The notes under the pieces: model-generated | The model's input: the letters and a program-made list of their open reading frames with translations, nothing else | Database searches by the model: none | What the model was told of the DNA's origin: nothing | Program-made: the position numbers and the translations under genes | In this document: piece by piece, positions 1 through 7,809 of the stretch | Position numbering within the stretch: position 1 is the first letter of the stretch | How the letters are laid out: every line of letters starts with the position of its first letter | Assembly: GCA_018365815.1 (NCBI GenBank) | Contig: JAGZJH010000012.1 | Location: 1-51,325, forward strand | Direction of reading: 5' to 3' | Length of the DNA: 51,325 bases | Source: Erysipelotrichaceae bacterium | Lineage (GTDB): Bacteria > Bacillota_I > Bacilli_A > Erysipelotrichales > Coprobacillaceae

Positions 1-9
1 TGGGCACCA
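1..9 (+). tRNA. possible 3' end of a tRNA cut by the window edge
   Basis: The first nine bases, TGGGCACCA, have the form of the end of a tRNA acceptor strand, a discriminator A and an encoded CCA. The next tRNA starts only eight bases later, as in a tRNA cluster. The body of the tRNA lies outside the window, so its identity cannot be given and the call is weak. Confidence 0.3.
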
Positions 10-17
10 TAAAATAA

Positions 18-91
18 GCGGGTGTAGTTCAATGGTAGAACTTCAGCCTTCCAAGCTGACTACGTGGGTTCGATTCCCATCACCCGCTCCA
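18..91 (+). tRNA. tRNA-Gly (anticodon UCC)
   Basis: A complete cloverleaf can be folded. The 7-bp acceptor stem is GCGGGTG with CACCCGC, the D arm contains GTTCAATGGTAGAAC, the anticodon stem is TCAGC/GCTGA around the loop CTTCCAA, and the T arm is GTGGG-TTCGATT-CCCAT. The loop places UCC at positions 34-36, which reads GGA/GGG-type glycine codons. The discriminator is T and CCA is encoded (89-91). A strong terminator follows. Confidence 0.97.
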
Positions 92-101
92 AAAAGAAAG
101 C

Positions 102-136
102 AACTTACGAATGATATTATTCGTAAGTTTTTTTAT
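102..136 (+). terminator. intrinsic terminator after tRNA-Gly
   Basis: An 11-bp perfect stem (AACTTACGAAT with ATTCGTAAGTT) closes a 6-base loop and is followed by a run of seven T. It sits 10 bases after the tRNA and ends the tRNA transcript. Confidence 0.9.
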
Positions 137-404
137 TGTTTAAATCATTACAACAACCAAAACAAATAAACTTAAAATCGATCCCTAAAAACGACAACTT
201 AAAACAGCCATTCAAATTTCAATACAAATCATCAGCATAACAACATTTTTAAAAAGCAATATTGATTTAACAAGGAAACAAACTCACTCGTTAAACAATA
301 ATCTATTTTTTTTTAATAAAACACATCATATTTAAAGTTTTTTTAACCACTTCATATTAAAAAAATCCACACCTAAACTTTATGATCTTTTCTTAAATAT
401 ACCT
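137..404. other. AT-rich intergenic stretch, no gene seen
   Basis: Between the tRNA terminator and the end of the broken HD-domain gene I see only A/T-rich sequence. There is no reading frame with a ribosome binding site, no clear hairpin and no recognisable promoter. Confidence 0.5.
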
Positions 405-967
405 CTAAATATTTTCTCTATCAAATAAATGATATAAAAAATCTACAACAATTTGATGTCTTGATTTAGCTTCTTCTTGACCGGATTTCGTGAGCATTAT
501 ATCTTTAAGTTTTAATAATTTTTCAAAAATATGACATACACTGCTAGTTTCATTTTTTCGTACATAGTCATCAGCACTCATATTCTCAACCGGAAATATA
601 GCATCAGATACAACTTTACCCTCAATCATAGATGGAAAACACCCCTTTAACCTTTTATTATAGCCAATATTATCAAGAGCATCACACACTTGTTCTTGTA
701 TTTTTATATCCACACCACACTCATTCATAATTCTTCTTGCATTCGTCAGATTTTTAGCGTATTTCATACCAAATAGTTTATAATCATCAACATCATGAAG
801 TAATGCTATTAACGAAACAACCTCTTTATTACCCCCCCCTCCTTTTCCGCAAATCTTAAAGATAATTCTAAAACTCTATTAATATGTTCCATTCCATGTC
901 CGAAATTATCTTCATTCAATAATTTCTCTACTTGTGTTTTAACCTTTTTATCATAGTCTTTTTTCAT
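405..967 (-). pseudogene. HD-domain phosphohydrolase, frameshifted at a G8 tract
   Basis: The start ATG at 967 opens a frame that reads an HD-superfamily protein: HGMEH at residues 24-28, then, after a frame change, the metal-binding pair in LLHDVDDYKLF (about residues 55-65). The frame breaks at a run of eight G on the coding strand (832-839 on the plus strand), where the upstream frame runs into a stop at about 810. Losing two G or gaining one restores one frame of about 188 codons ending at 405. The reconstructed protein resembles small uncharacterised HD hydrolases; the substrate is unknown. The break is either a true mutation, a phase-variable switch or a homopolymer sequencing error. 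Confidence 0.75.
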
Positions 968-1093
968 TTACAAAACCTACTCATTAAACATAAAACAACT
1001 CTCAACATTCAACAGACATTTTTTATTTCACCTTCACTATTTCAAACATCGTATATTTCATAGTTTAAGTAATTACTTTAATTCTTAATATAA

Positions 1094-1412
1094 CTAATCT
1101 GAGTTTACAGTATTTTTTACCCATTCTATAACATTGTTTAAATCTATTGTATCTGGGCGTGTTAATGCTTCATCAAAATTTTGAATACTTACTTTTAAAT
1201 CTGTATCATCTAAGTGTTCTGTAATCATTTTGACATATCTATCCCTAACTTCCATTTGCATTTTTCCTTGACAGTAAAAATAACCTAATACTTGATTTGT
1301 GGAATTAACGTGCTTTTGTATTCTTTCAAATAAAGTTTTACAATACTCCTGACTTCCTCCTAAACTAACAACCCTAAAAATAGCGAATTGAATAAACAAT
1401 TGCAACTTTCAT
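1094..1412 (-). pseudogene. flavodoxin-family protein with internal deletion
   Basis: A ribosome site (AAAAGAGG) precedes ATG at 1412, which begins MKVAIVYS, the typical first beta strand of a flavodoxin. The frame then stops after 12 codons. In the +1 frame the rest reads as the middle and end of a flavodoxin-family protein: GGSQEYCKTLF, then GYFYCQGKMQMEVRDRY and FDEALTRPDTIDL. The FMN phosphate-binding loop and most of the N-terminal half are missing, so a deletion joined the first eight codons to the later part out of frame. The product should be inactive. Confidence 0.7.
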
Positions 1413-1559
1413 AATCTGCCTCTTTTATATTTTATTCATCTTAAGTATATCATTATTTAAACAAACATTTATTGATATTATCCAATTTTTATGTTTATCA
1501 TTTTGATACATGATGATTTGTATTTTTAAGATACTGTGTTACTTGTTTTTTAACAAAAG

Positions 1560-1835
1560 CATTCCTTCTATATTAAAATACCTTATCCCCATCATTCATG
1601 ACATTATACCCAATTAAATAGCAACTGTTATATAAATACTTTCCGTCTATCATCTCATCATCACAAACCGTATACCACCACTGGGTTTAATCATCGTTTT
1701 TTCTTTCGAAATATAAGCATATACTTGTACTACACGCTCTAATTCATCTAACTTGTTATATTGTTCAAAAGTTTCTGTTTTAAGTTCTAAAACGTCAAAA
1801 TAAGGCCGAGTATTGTTAATAACATCATGTGGTCA
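1560..1835 (-). pseudogene. old coding remnant, product unknown
   Basis: On the minus strand the stretch from about 1835 reads a protein-like sequence rich in charged residues (HDVINNTRPYFDVLELKTET), and near 1685 the protein-like sequence moves to another frame (WWYTVCDDEMIDGKYLYNS) before a stop near 1580. There is no start with a ribosome site and I cannot name a family. The rest of 1420-2048 shows no usable frame. It looks like a gene far advanced in decay. Confidence 0.35.
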
Positions 1836-2048
1836 ACCACTATATTCCTTAATTTAAGGATAAAACGAATTTTGAGATAATGAAGTGATTTAGATATTGA
1901 TTCCTTGATAAACCTTTTGTTGTACTTTACAACCGATTAGATTAAACAATGATGGAACATATCAGCTAACATTAAACCATCGTTTTATTTTAAATTAAAA
2001 ATACACATGCTTAATCCTCATGCACTTTTTTAGTGATGTATGCAAAAG

Positions 2049-2291
2049 TTAAAACACAATGATAATAGATATTACCATTAAAATCAATTTAATCACTAAT
2101 GCAATTAGACCGCCAACTATTTCTAAAATCGCAATAATTAACGGTGTAATAATGCTTAATACAAACATTGAAATAATTAAACACACTATCAAAAATAACA
2201 CTGCACTTCCTAAACTCATAAACACAATCCCTAACGTTGATGCAATAAACATAAAACAAATAATAGCTAAAATCATAAAAATTAATCCCAT
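2049..2291 (-). CDS. small hydrophobic membrane protein (80 aa)
   Basis: The ATG at 2291 was chosen because AAAGGGGGAG lies just upstream; a longer frame from 2324 has no such site. The product is almost entirely Ile, Leu, Val and Met and should form two or three membrane helices with short turns. There is no recognisable family motif. It stands alone between a decayed zone and a MITE-like element. Hydrophobic low-complexity frames also arise by chance in AT-rich DNA, but the strong ribosome site argues for a real gene. Confidence 0.5.
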   Translation of the reverse strand: MGLIFMILAIICFMFIASTLGIVFMSLGSAVLFLIVCLIISMFVLSIITPLIIAILEIVGGLIALVIKLILMVISIIIVF

Positions 2292-2398
2292 TACTCCCCC
2301 TTTCTTTCTAGAAATTTTACACAAAAATTAAATAAAATACAAAAATTTGCTCAAAGACAAATTACAAACTTCCTAATAATTTTAATACTTAAAAATAT

Positions 2399-2550
2399 TT
2401 TGATTGACCACATGATACAGATCTCAATACTTTACTTTTTAACAAATATAAAATCTTTTCATTTTACAACAAATTAACACATCACATTTAAATGAAATTA
2501 TAATATTTTAAAAAGTATGATTTTTTCCATGTGTTAGATGGTCAATCAAA
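2399..2550. mobile_element. MITE-like element: 12-bp terminal inverted repeats and 7-bp direct repeats
   Basis: TTTGATTGACCA (2399-2410) is repeated as its exact reverse complement TGGTCAATCAAA (2539-2550). The pair is flanked by identical 7-bp direct repeats AAAATAT (2392-2398 and 2551-2557), as a target-site duplication would be. The 128-bp interior has no coding potential. The size and structure fit a miniature inverted-repeat element. I saw no second copy in this window, and the direct repeat is pure A/T, so chance cannot be excluded. Confidence 0.5.
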
Positions 2551-2570
2551 AAAATATAAATAAGAAATTA

Positions 2571-2599
2571 AAAAATTCGCTATTTAGCGAATTTTTATC
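2571..2599 (-). terminator. intrinsic terminator after the HEAT-methyltransferase gene
   Basis: AAAAATTCGCT and AGCGAATTTTT form an 11-bp stem around a 4-base loop. The A- and T-rich flanks allow termination in both directions; on the minus strand it lies 60 bases after the methyltransferase gene. Confidence 0.75.
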
Positions 2600-2658
2600 A
2601 GTAATGTAAATAATAGTATGATTATGAAAATCCTTTAAACCATACAATAATTCATTTT

Positions 2659-4137
2659 TTATTTAACATGCAATATAAAAAGACTATGCACTTTCTTTTT
2701 AATCTTAATTTCATGCACCTTAACTAATTCGATTTCTTTAGAATAAAAACGTAGTGCCTTTTTAAACAAACGATCTTCTACAGTATAAGCAAAAATGAAC
2801 CCATCACGCTTTACATATTGAACACATTTTTTCAAAAAGTTCATATAAAGTTCTTCGATTTCCTTACGATCTTTATTAGTTGTTTGAATTGGTAAATCAG
2901 TGATAATTTCATCAAATTGATGTTGATGCACAAAACGTTTTAAATCTTTTTGAATAAAATGAATATTTCCATCAATAAATTGATTATTGTACTTTGCATT
3001 TTCAATCGCATCTTTAAAAACATCAATTCCCATCATAAAATGACATCGACTTAATTGATTACGTTCAATTAACAGTGTCCCTACTCCACAACATAAATCT
3101 AAAACATCTGCTTCTTCTTTAGTGTATGGATAAATTAAAGAAGCAATACTTGCTGCAACATAAGGCTGCATTGTTGTTGAAATTACTTTTTTTCGGTAAT
3201 TAAAACGTTCATCTTTTAATGTATAAAGTTTTAAAAACACCTGACAAGTTTGTTTAGAAGTTTCAATTAACCTTAATTCCATTTCATAATTAGACGTTGT
3301 ATTCACTAAAGCCCCTTTAGATAACTCTTGAATTTTTAAACTTAATTTTCGAATATAATCATTTTTTAATCGCTCCGTTTTTATCTTTGAACTATCAATT
3401 CTAAATCTAAAAGGCTCATTATTTTCTAAATGCGATTGTTTTAATAAAGACAGTAATTCACTTTCAATAATTGCTATTGCTAAATTTGTAATTTCAAAAT
3501 CTACATTTTTAACTTTTTTTAACGGAATTAACCATTCATTAAAATCGCGAATTTCAAAAATTTCATTAATGTCCTCTACTCTTGTATATACCCCTAAAGA
3601 AACTTCTTTTTTTAATTTAGTTTGAAGTTTTTCATAAACAATTGTTCGATTTGATTGAAGGGTGGTTAATAATATATCAACAGAACTTTTAAAACCTGTA
3701 AATTGATGACATACCGTTTCATTTAACGCTAAATAATCCAATAACTTCGCCCTAATCATTTCAATATGTTTACTATTATTTGAATCCTCTACTAAATTAG
3801 CTAATATATTTTGAATATCATTGATGTGATCGGTTAAATCAAATGAGGTCAATGTATGAATGATTTCTACTTTCACAATCCAATTTTGTTCAATCTCATA
3901 ATCATTAAACAACAATTCTTTAAATTCATCTAATGATAACTCTCGTATAATAATCAAAGCATTTTTTCTTACTTTCATATCTTCATGGCTTAATAACGGT
4001 TTTAAAAATTCCTTGTTGACCAATGCCCTTAATTCTACTTTTGGGTATTTTTTAATTTCTTGTTTTAAATTAATTAATTGTTTACGAGGTTCAATATTTT
4101 GTTTTATTTGTTCAATTAAATACTCTATTTCTTCCAT
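2659..4137 (-). CDS. HEAT-repeat / THUMP-like SAM-dependent methyltransferase (492 aa)
   Basis: The C-terminal third is a Rossmann methyltransferase. QPYVAASIASL (about 324-334) resembles the helix before motif I in THUMP-type RNA methyltransferases, the SAM loop is DLCCGVGTLL (347-356), and an acidic strand follows at MGIDVF. The expected catalytic (D/N)PPY is replaced by TDLPIQ (413-418), so a standard N6-adenine or N2-guanine reaction is uncertain. Residues 30-150 are helical with HEAT-like repeats and about 180-310 could be a divergent THUMP-like RNA-binding region. A role in tRNA or rRNA methylation is inferred. Transcribed alone, with its own terminator. Confidence 0.7.
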   Translation of the reverse strand: MEEIEYLIEQIKQNIEPRKQLINLKQEIKKYPKVELRALVNKEFLKPLLSHEDMKVRKNALIIIRELSLDEFKELLFNDYEIEQNWIVKVEIIHTLTSFDLTDHINDIQNILANLVEDSNNSKHIEMIRAKLLDYLALNETVCHQFTGFKSSVDILLTTLQSNRTIVYEKLQTKLKKEVSLGVYTRVEDINEIFEIRDFNEWLIPLKKVKNVDFEITNLAIAIIESELLSLLKQSHLENNEPFRFRIDSSKIKTERLKNDYIRKLSLKIQELSKGALVNTTSNYEMELRLIETSKQTCQVFLKLYTLKDERFNYRKKVISTTMQPYVAASIASLIYPYTKEEADVLDLCCGVGTLLIERNQLSRCHFMMGIDVFKDAIENAKYNNQFIDGNIHFIQKDLKRFVHQHQFDEIITDLPIQTTNKDRKEIEELYMNFLKKCVQYVKRDGFIFAYTVEDRLFKKALRFYSKEIELVKVHEIKIKKKVHSLFILHVK

Positions 4138-4190
4138 TTTTTACCTACTTTCCTCAATTATGATAGCATATTTTTGAGGTTTTGTTAACC

Positions 4191-5045
4191 TTATAACCAC
4201 TCAATTGGACGAATGTGAACATATTTACTAATCATTAAGTATAAATCTTTAATTCGTTTTTCTTCAATTTCAATTAAAGAATATTGATTAATAAAATACG
4301 CTTCATCTTTTTGGTCGTTCATAAATAATGAAAGATGTTTAAAAAAATCAGTAGGAAATATTTGATCTATAAACAACATGATAATTTCCTCATTTGATAA
4401 ATAGACAATATATTTTTCTAAGGTTAAAATATCAATATATGATAATCGATATAACCTACTCATTAAAGAAATTCTCAAATTTAATTTATAATTAAAAAGA
4501 TGTATCCAATCAATATACTCATTTAATTGATCTTGATGTAAACTATAACTCATTGGTAAACAAACAATATGTGTGCAATAATCTAATAAATAAGAAAGTG
4601 CACACTCTCCCATTCCTAAATAATAAATACTCATCGCATATAAATAATCAAACTTTTTAGAAAAGCCCATGATTGCCGGTAGTGTTTGATTTTCTACTTT
4701 ATCTAATTCGTGTATCCAGTTATTTTTAATTTGACTAATATCAAGTTGTTTTATTCCTATTAAGCTGCTTTTAATCACCTCTTCAACATCTATCGAAGTC
4801 GGATTAAAACTAAATAATACCATATTCATTGATTTAACTTGTCCATATTTATTTTTTACTATTTTAAAATAAGGTAACGATGTTTTAGATAATGTAAATT
4901 CATACATTAAATAATCCATAGTTAATTGTTTTTCATCTAATTGAGTTGTACAAAGTAAATAATGTTGATACTGATAAATAAAAAAACCGTTTTCATCAAT
5001 CTTTTCAACATAAATCCCATAATAATCATATAATATATTTTTCAT
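4191..5045 (-). CDS. unknown protein downstream of yunB (284 aa)
   Basis: I do not recognise the family. The start at 5045 is supported by AGGAG 5 bases upstream and lies 7 bases after the yunB stop, so the two genes are cotranscribed. The sequence is rich in Tyr, Ile and Leu, with no signal peptide or clear membrane span. The N-terminal part could be a very divergent kinase-like lobe as in CotS/YsxE spore-coat proteins, and a later LHQDQLNEYIDW could be a worn catalytic loop, but this is speculative. The link to yunB suggests a sporulation role. Confidence 0.6.
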   Translation of the reverse strand: MKNILYDYYGIYVEKIDENGFFIYQYQHYLLCTTQLDEKQLTMDYLMYEFTLSKTSLPYFKIVKNKYGQVKSMNMVLFSFNPTSIDVEEVIKSSLIGIKQLDISQIKNNWIHELDKVENQTLPAIMGFSKKFDYLYAMSIYYLGMGECALSYLLDYCTHIVCLPMSYSLHQDQLNEYIDWIHLFNYKLNLRISLMSRLYRLSYIDILTLEKYIVYLSNEEIIMLFIDQIFPTDFFKHLSLFMNDQKDEAYFINQYSLIEIEEKRIKDLYLMISKYVHIRPIEWL

Positions 5046-5052
5046 AATACTC

Positions 5053-5724
5053 CTATCCCTGATGAACACTATAATAACCTGGAACTAGTCCGTTGACTAA
5101 TTTTACTGCTAATGGGAAATTAAATTCAAATATACAAGGCTCGCTAAAAAAAGGTGAAACAACATTTTGTTCAATGGTTAAAGCGATATTGATTTTCACA
5201 ACTACATGATTGATACCATAATTTTGTATATCCGTCATCACTTCTGATTTTACATTTGAAATCATTTCATACTTTAAAGGTACTTTTAAATTTAGATATG
5301 AAATAATTGGAATATTTAACATACTTGCAATTGGTATATATGAAACAATCCCTTTATTTTGGCTCACTTGTTTAATGATTGAAATATGTTCATCGTCAAG
5401 TTGATCACAAGTTTTTCCATTAGCTACATAGTTCAAATCACTTTCAACATGATTTACTAATTCTTGAGCAATACCCCCAACTTTAATTAAATCAAAATCC
5501 ACACTCACAATATCACCCGCTTCATTTCTTTCAACTAAAATAAGATCACTATGTTCTTGATCTTGATAGGCCAACGAAGCATGGTTTACAACAACACTAA
5601 TAAAACGTTCAACTTCTACTTTTCCATACTCTTTAGCTTTAAGTATCATTTTTTCATAACTGATAAATGTATAATATAAACTAAGGGTAATGAACAAAAT
5701 CATGATTAAATGTTTAATTTTCAT
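5053..5724 (-). CDS. yunB: YunB-like sporulation protein (223 aa)
   Basis: An N-terminal membrane anchor (residues 5-24) is followed by an extracytoplasmic domain. The family signature is the C-terminal run from YGINHVVVKINIALTIEQ to FPLAVKLVNGLVPGYYS, which matches the GINQ...PLAE...VGxVPxxY pattern of YunB. The middle has IPIASMLNIP in place of the usual IPLG segment. In Bacillus subtilis YunB is made in the mother cell and affects spore formation; its biochemical role is not known. GGAGGG precedes the ATG. Its presence is the strongest single sign that this organism sporulates. Confidence 0.8.
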   Translation of the reverse strand: MKIKHLIMILFITLSLYYTFISYEKMILKAKEYGKVEVERFISVVVNHASLAYQDQEHSDLILVERNEAGDIVSVDFDLIKVGGIAQELVNHVESDLNYVANGKTCDQLDDEHISIIKQVSQNKGIVSYIPIASMLNIPIISYLNLKVPLKYEMISNVKSEVMTDIQNYGINHVVVKINIALTIEQNVVSPFFSEPCIFEFNFPLAVKLVNGLVPGYYSVHQG

Positions 5725-5738
5725 ATTCCCTCCAACAT

Positions 5739-5767
5739 ATTATATGAATTTGAATGTAAAAAAATGC
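5739..5767 (-). promoter_or_regulatory. possible sigma-E type promoter of yunB
   Basis: On the minus strand GCATTTTT (5767-5760) and CATATAAT (5746-5739) are 13 bases apart. The second fits the sigma-E -10 pattern CATAYAHT exactly and the first fits KHATANHT with one mismatch. The start point would lie very close to the ribosome site, which weakens the case. Confidence 0.35.
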
Positions 5768-5784
5768 TTATCTTAGATAAACAT

Positions 5785-7194
5785 TTAATGATGAAATATT
5801 TTAATTAAAATTTGTTTTATCATCTTTTCATTTAAAAAATATGACATATACACTGCAATAAGCATATTTACAATCATTGCGATGTATGAAGTTTGATAAT
5901 ATAAAACAATTTCAATGAACATCAAAGTACAAACCAATCCTATAACTCGTTTGTTATAGCGTAGCTTATAATGATACTTATTAATGTCATAAGCACGATA
6001 TAAAGTAATCACTAAAAATGATACAAATGTTGAAAAAACTGCCGCATTTAAACCAATAAAATTAATTAAAGAAAAATGCACAACAAGATTTACTACCGCT
6101 GCTAACATCGATGAAATACCGGCCTTTTTAGATTCTTTACAAGCAATATAAATACTTCCATAAAACGAAGCAATACAAGACAAATAAGTCGAAACAATTA
6201 ATAAAGGCATATAATTAATCGCATCAGCATATTCTGCTCCTCTAACTAAAATATCAAATGCAATTTTAGAAAATGCTAATAGTCCTAAAGCACCTGCCGA
6301 TAGTATTTTAAATAATTGTCCAAACATTCTTGAATAATAATGACTCATGCCTGCTTCATTAGCATTGCGTGAAGCCGTTTCTGTCCAAGCCAAATTAAAC
6401 GCTGAATAAAACATATTAAACATATTTGGAATTTTATAAGCAGTCGCATAAATCCCTGAGGCGGCACTTCCTAAAATCCACATAATAATAGTTTTATCAG
6501 AAATATTTATGATAAACCAAGAAATTGTATTAGGAATTAATGGTAAAGAATATCTTAATAATTTTCCTAAATAATCTCGATTAAATCCACTGATTTTTAT
6601 ATGTTGAAATACATTGGCACTCATTAAAATAAACAATAATGAAAAAACATCTGCAAATAATAAGGATAATAACATTCCTAAAATTCCCAGTTCAAATACC
6701 ATCATAGTAATTACCATTAATATAAAATTAGCAACTACTGAAACAATACTACTTAAAGCATAAATAGTATTTTTACCTAGTCCACGTATAACGTTTCTAA
6801 AAAATAAAATATACGTTTCAATTCCTATGTATATACTAATAATTAGATGATTTAATGGTGTATTAATCCCTGATATTGGAATAAAATACATTATAGCCAT
6901 TGTGATCAATGAAAAAAATGTAATCACAAAAAAAGCAGATGATATATATCTTGTTTGATCTTCTTTTGTTTTTGCTTCTATTAAATATCGAAATACTCCA
7001 TTTTCTAATTGTAATGTAATAATTGGAACAACTAAACTTAAAATAAGTGTTGTAATATAATCAACATTACCAAATTCTGATGATTTTAAATACGCACTAT
7101 AAATTGGAATAGTTAAGACTGTAAAGACTTTAGGTAATACCATTCCAATAGTGAGAATTACTGTATTTTTTAATAATTGTCCATTCTTTTTCAT
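5785..7194 (-). CDS. polysaccharide / oligosaccharide flippase (Wzx/MviN-like, 469 aa)
   Basis: The protein has 12-14 predicted membrane helices and the family's opening KNTVILTIGMVLPKVFTVL. The stretch around ISDKTIIMWILGSAASGIY is typical of Wzx-type flippases in the MOP (MATE-like) superfamily, which turn lipid-linked oligosaccharides across the membrane. ATG at 7194 follows AAAGGAG; upstream in-frame codons lack a site. No glycan gene cluster surrounds it, so the substrate is unknown. Because yunB follows, a spore-envelope role like that of SpoVB/YtgP relatives is possible but unproven. Confidence 0.8.
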   Translation of the reverse strand: MKKNGQLLKNTVILTIGMVLPKVFTVLTIPIYSAYLKSSEFGNVDYITTLILSLVVPIITLQLENGVFRYLIEAKTKEDQTRYISSAFFVITFFSLITMAIMYFIPISGINTPLNHLIISIYIGIETYILFFRNVIRGLGKNTIYALSSIVSVVANFILMVITMMVFELGILGMLLSLLFADVFSLLFILMSANVFQHIKISGFNRDYLGKLLRYSLPLIPNTISWFIINISDKTIIMWILGSAASGIYATAYKIPNMFNMFYSAFNLAWTETASRNANEAGMSHYYSRMFGQLFKILSAGALGLLAFSKIAFDILVRGAEYADAINYMPLLIVSTYLSCIASFYGSIYIACKESKKAGISSMLAAVVNLVVHFSLINFIGLNAAVFSTFVSFLVITLYRAYDINKYHYKLRYNKRVIGLVCTLMFIEIVLYYQTSYIAMIVNMLIAVYMSYFLNEKMIKQILIKIFHH

Positions 7195-7260
7195 AATTAC
7201 TCCTTTAAAATCCATGCTTATTATAATGAATATAGCATAAATAAGCAAGAAAAAACCTAA

Positions 7261-7809
7261 TTACATACCAATTATTCTATTTTCGGTAATGATGTAATCC
7301 AATGAAATATCATGTGTCTCTGTTTTAAAATCTATTTGTTGATCATCAAAAGCTAAACCAATTTTAAGACAGTCATGTGATTTTAAATAATGATCATAAT
7401 ATCCTTTACCATATCCAATACGATACTTATCTAAATTAAATCCAAGCATTGGAATAATCATTATATCAAAATTTTCAACTTTTTCTAATCCTTGTGGTTC
7501 TAATATATTAAAAGTTCCTTTTTTTAAATCTTTCATGGAATTTATTTTAAAAAATTCCATCGTTGTGTTTTGTATTTTAGGAAGAGCAATTAGTTTGTGT
7601 TGATTTAAACACGCTTCGATTAGTAAATGCGTTTCTACTTCATTTAAAATGCTAGAATATGCTCCAATGGTTTTAGCAGTCTTAAAAAAAGAAGATTGCA
7701 TTAAAACACACATCATTTTTTCACTTTTAACAGTGATTTCATGTGGTGATTTTGCTAATCTTCTTTGTTTTAAAATTTGACGTAATCGTTGTTTATCCAA
7801 TACTTCCAT
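7261..7809 (-). CDS. 5-formyltetrahydrofolate cyclo-ligase
   Basis: The protein converts 5-formyl-THF to 5,10-methenyl-THF with ATP. The family is shown by the start LRQILKQRRLAKSP (basic nucleotide-binding helix), ALPKI in the middle, and the C-terminal signature MLGFNLDKYRIGYGKGYYD. The length of about 182 residues is normal. It begins inside the end of sufB: ATG at 7809 overlaps sufB by 17 bases, and a TTG at 7818 in the same frame is an alternative. No strong ribosome site is seen, so translation is probably coupled to sufB. It is probably the last gene of the suf transcript. Confidence 0.9.
   Translation of the reverse strand: MEVLDKQRLRQILKQRRLAKSPHEITVKSEKMMCVLMQSSFFKTAKTIGAYSSILNEVETHLLIEACLNQHKLIALPKIQNTTMEFFKINSMKDLKKGTFNILEPQGLEKVENFDIMIIPMLGFNLDKYRIGYGKGYYDHYLKSHDCLKIGLAFDDQQIDFKTETHDISLDYIITENRIIGM

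Noticed and set aside
1828..1838. GTGGTCAACCAC as a further MITE end
   Set aside because: It shares only GGTCAA with the element at 2399 and is a short imperfect palindrome without flanking repeats.
2059..2331. Plus-strand 90-codon frame opposite the small membrane protein
   Set aside because: It is the mirror of a hydrophobic gene in AT-rich DNA and has no ribosome site; the minus-strand frame has one.
5046..5069. Longer start for the gene after yunB (8 extra residues)
   Set aside because: It would overlap yunB, and AGGAG fits ATG 5045 exactly.
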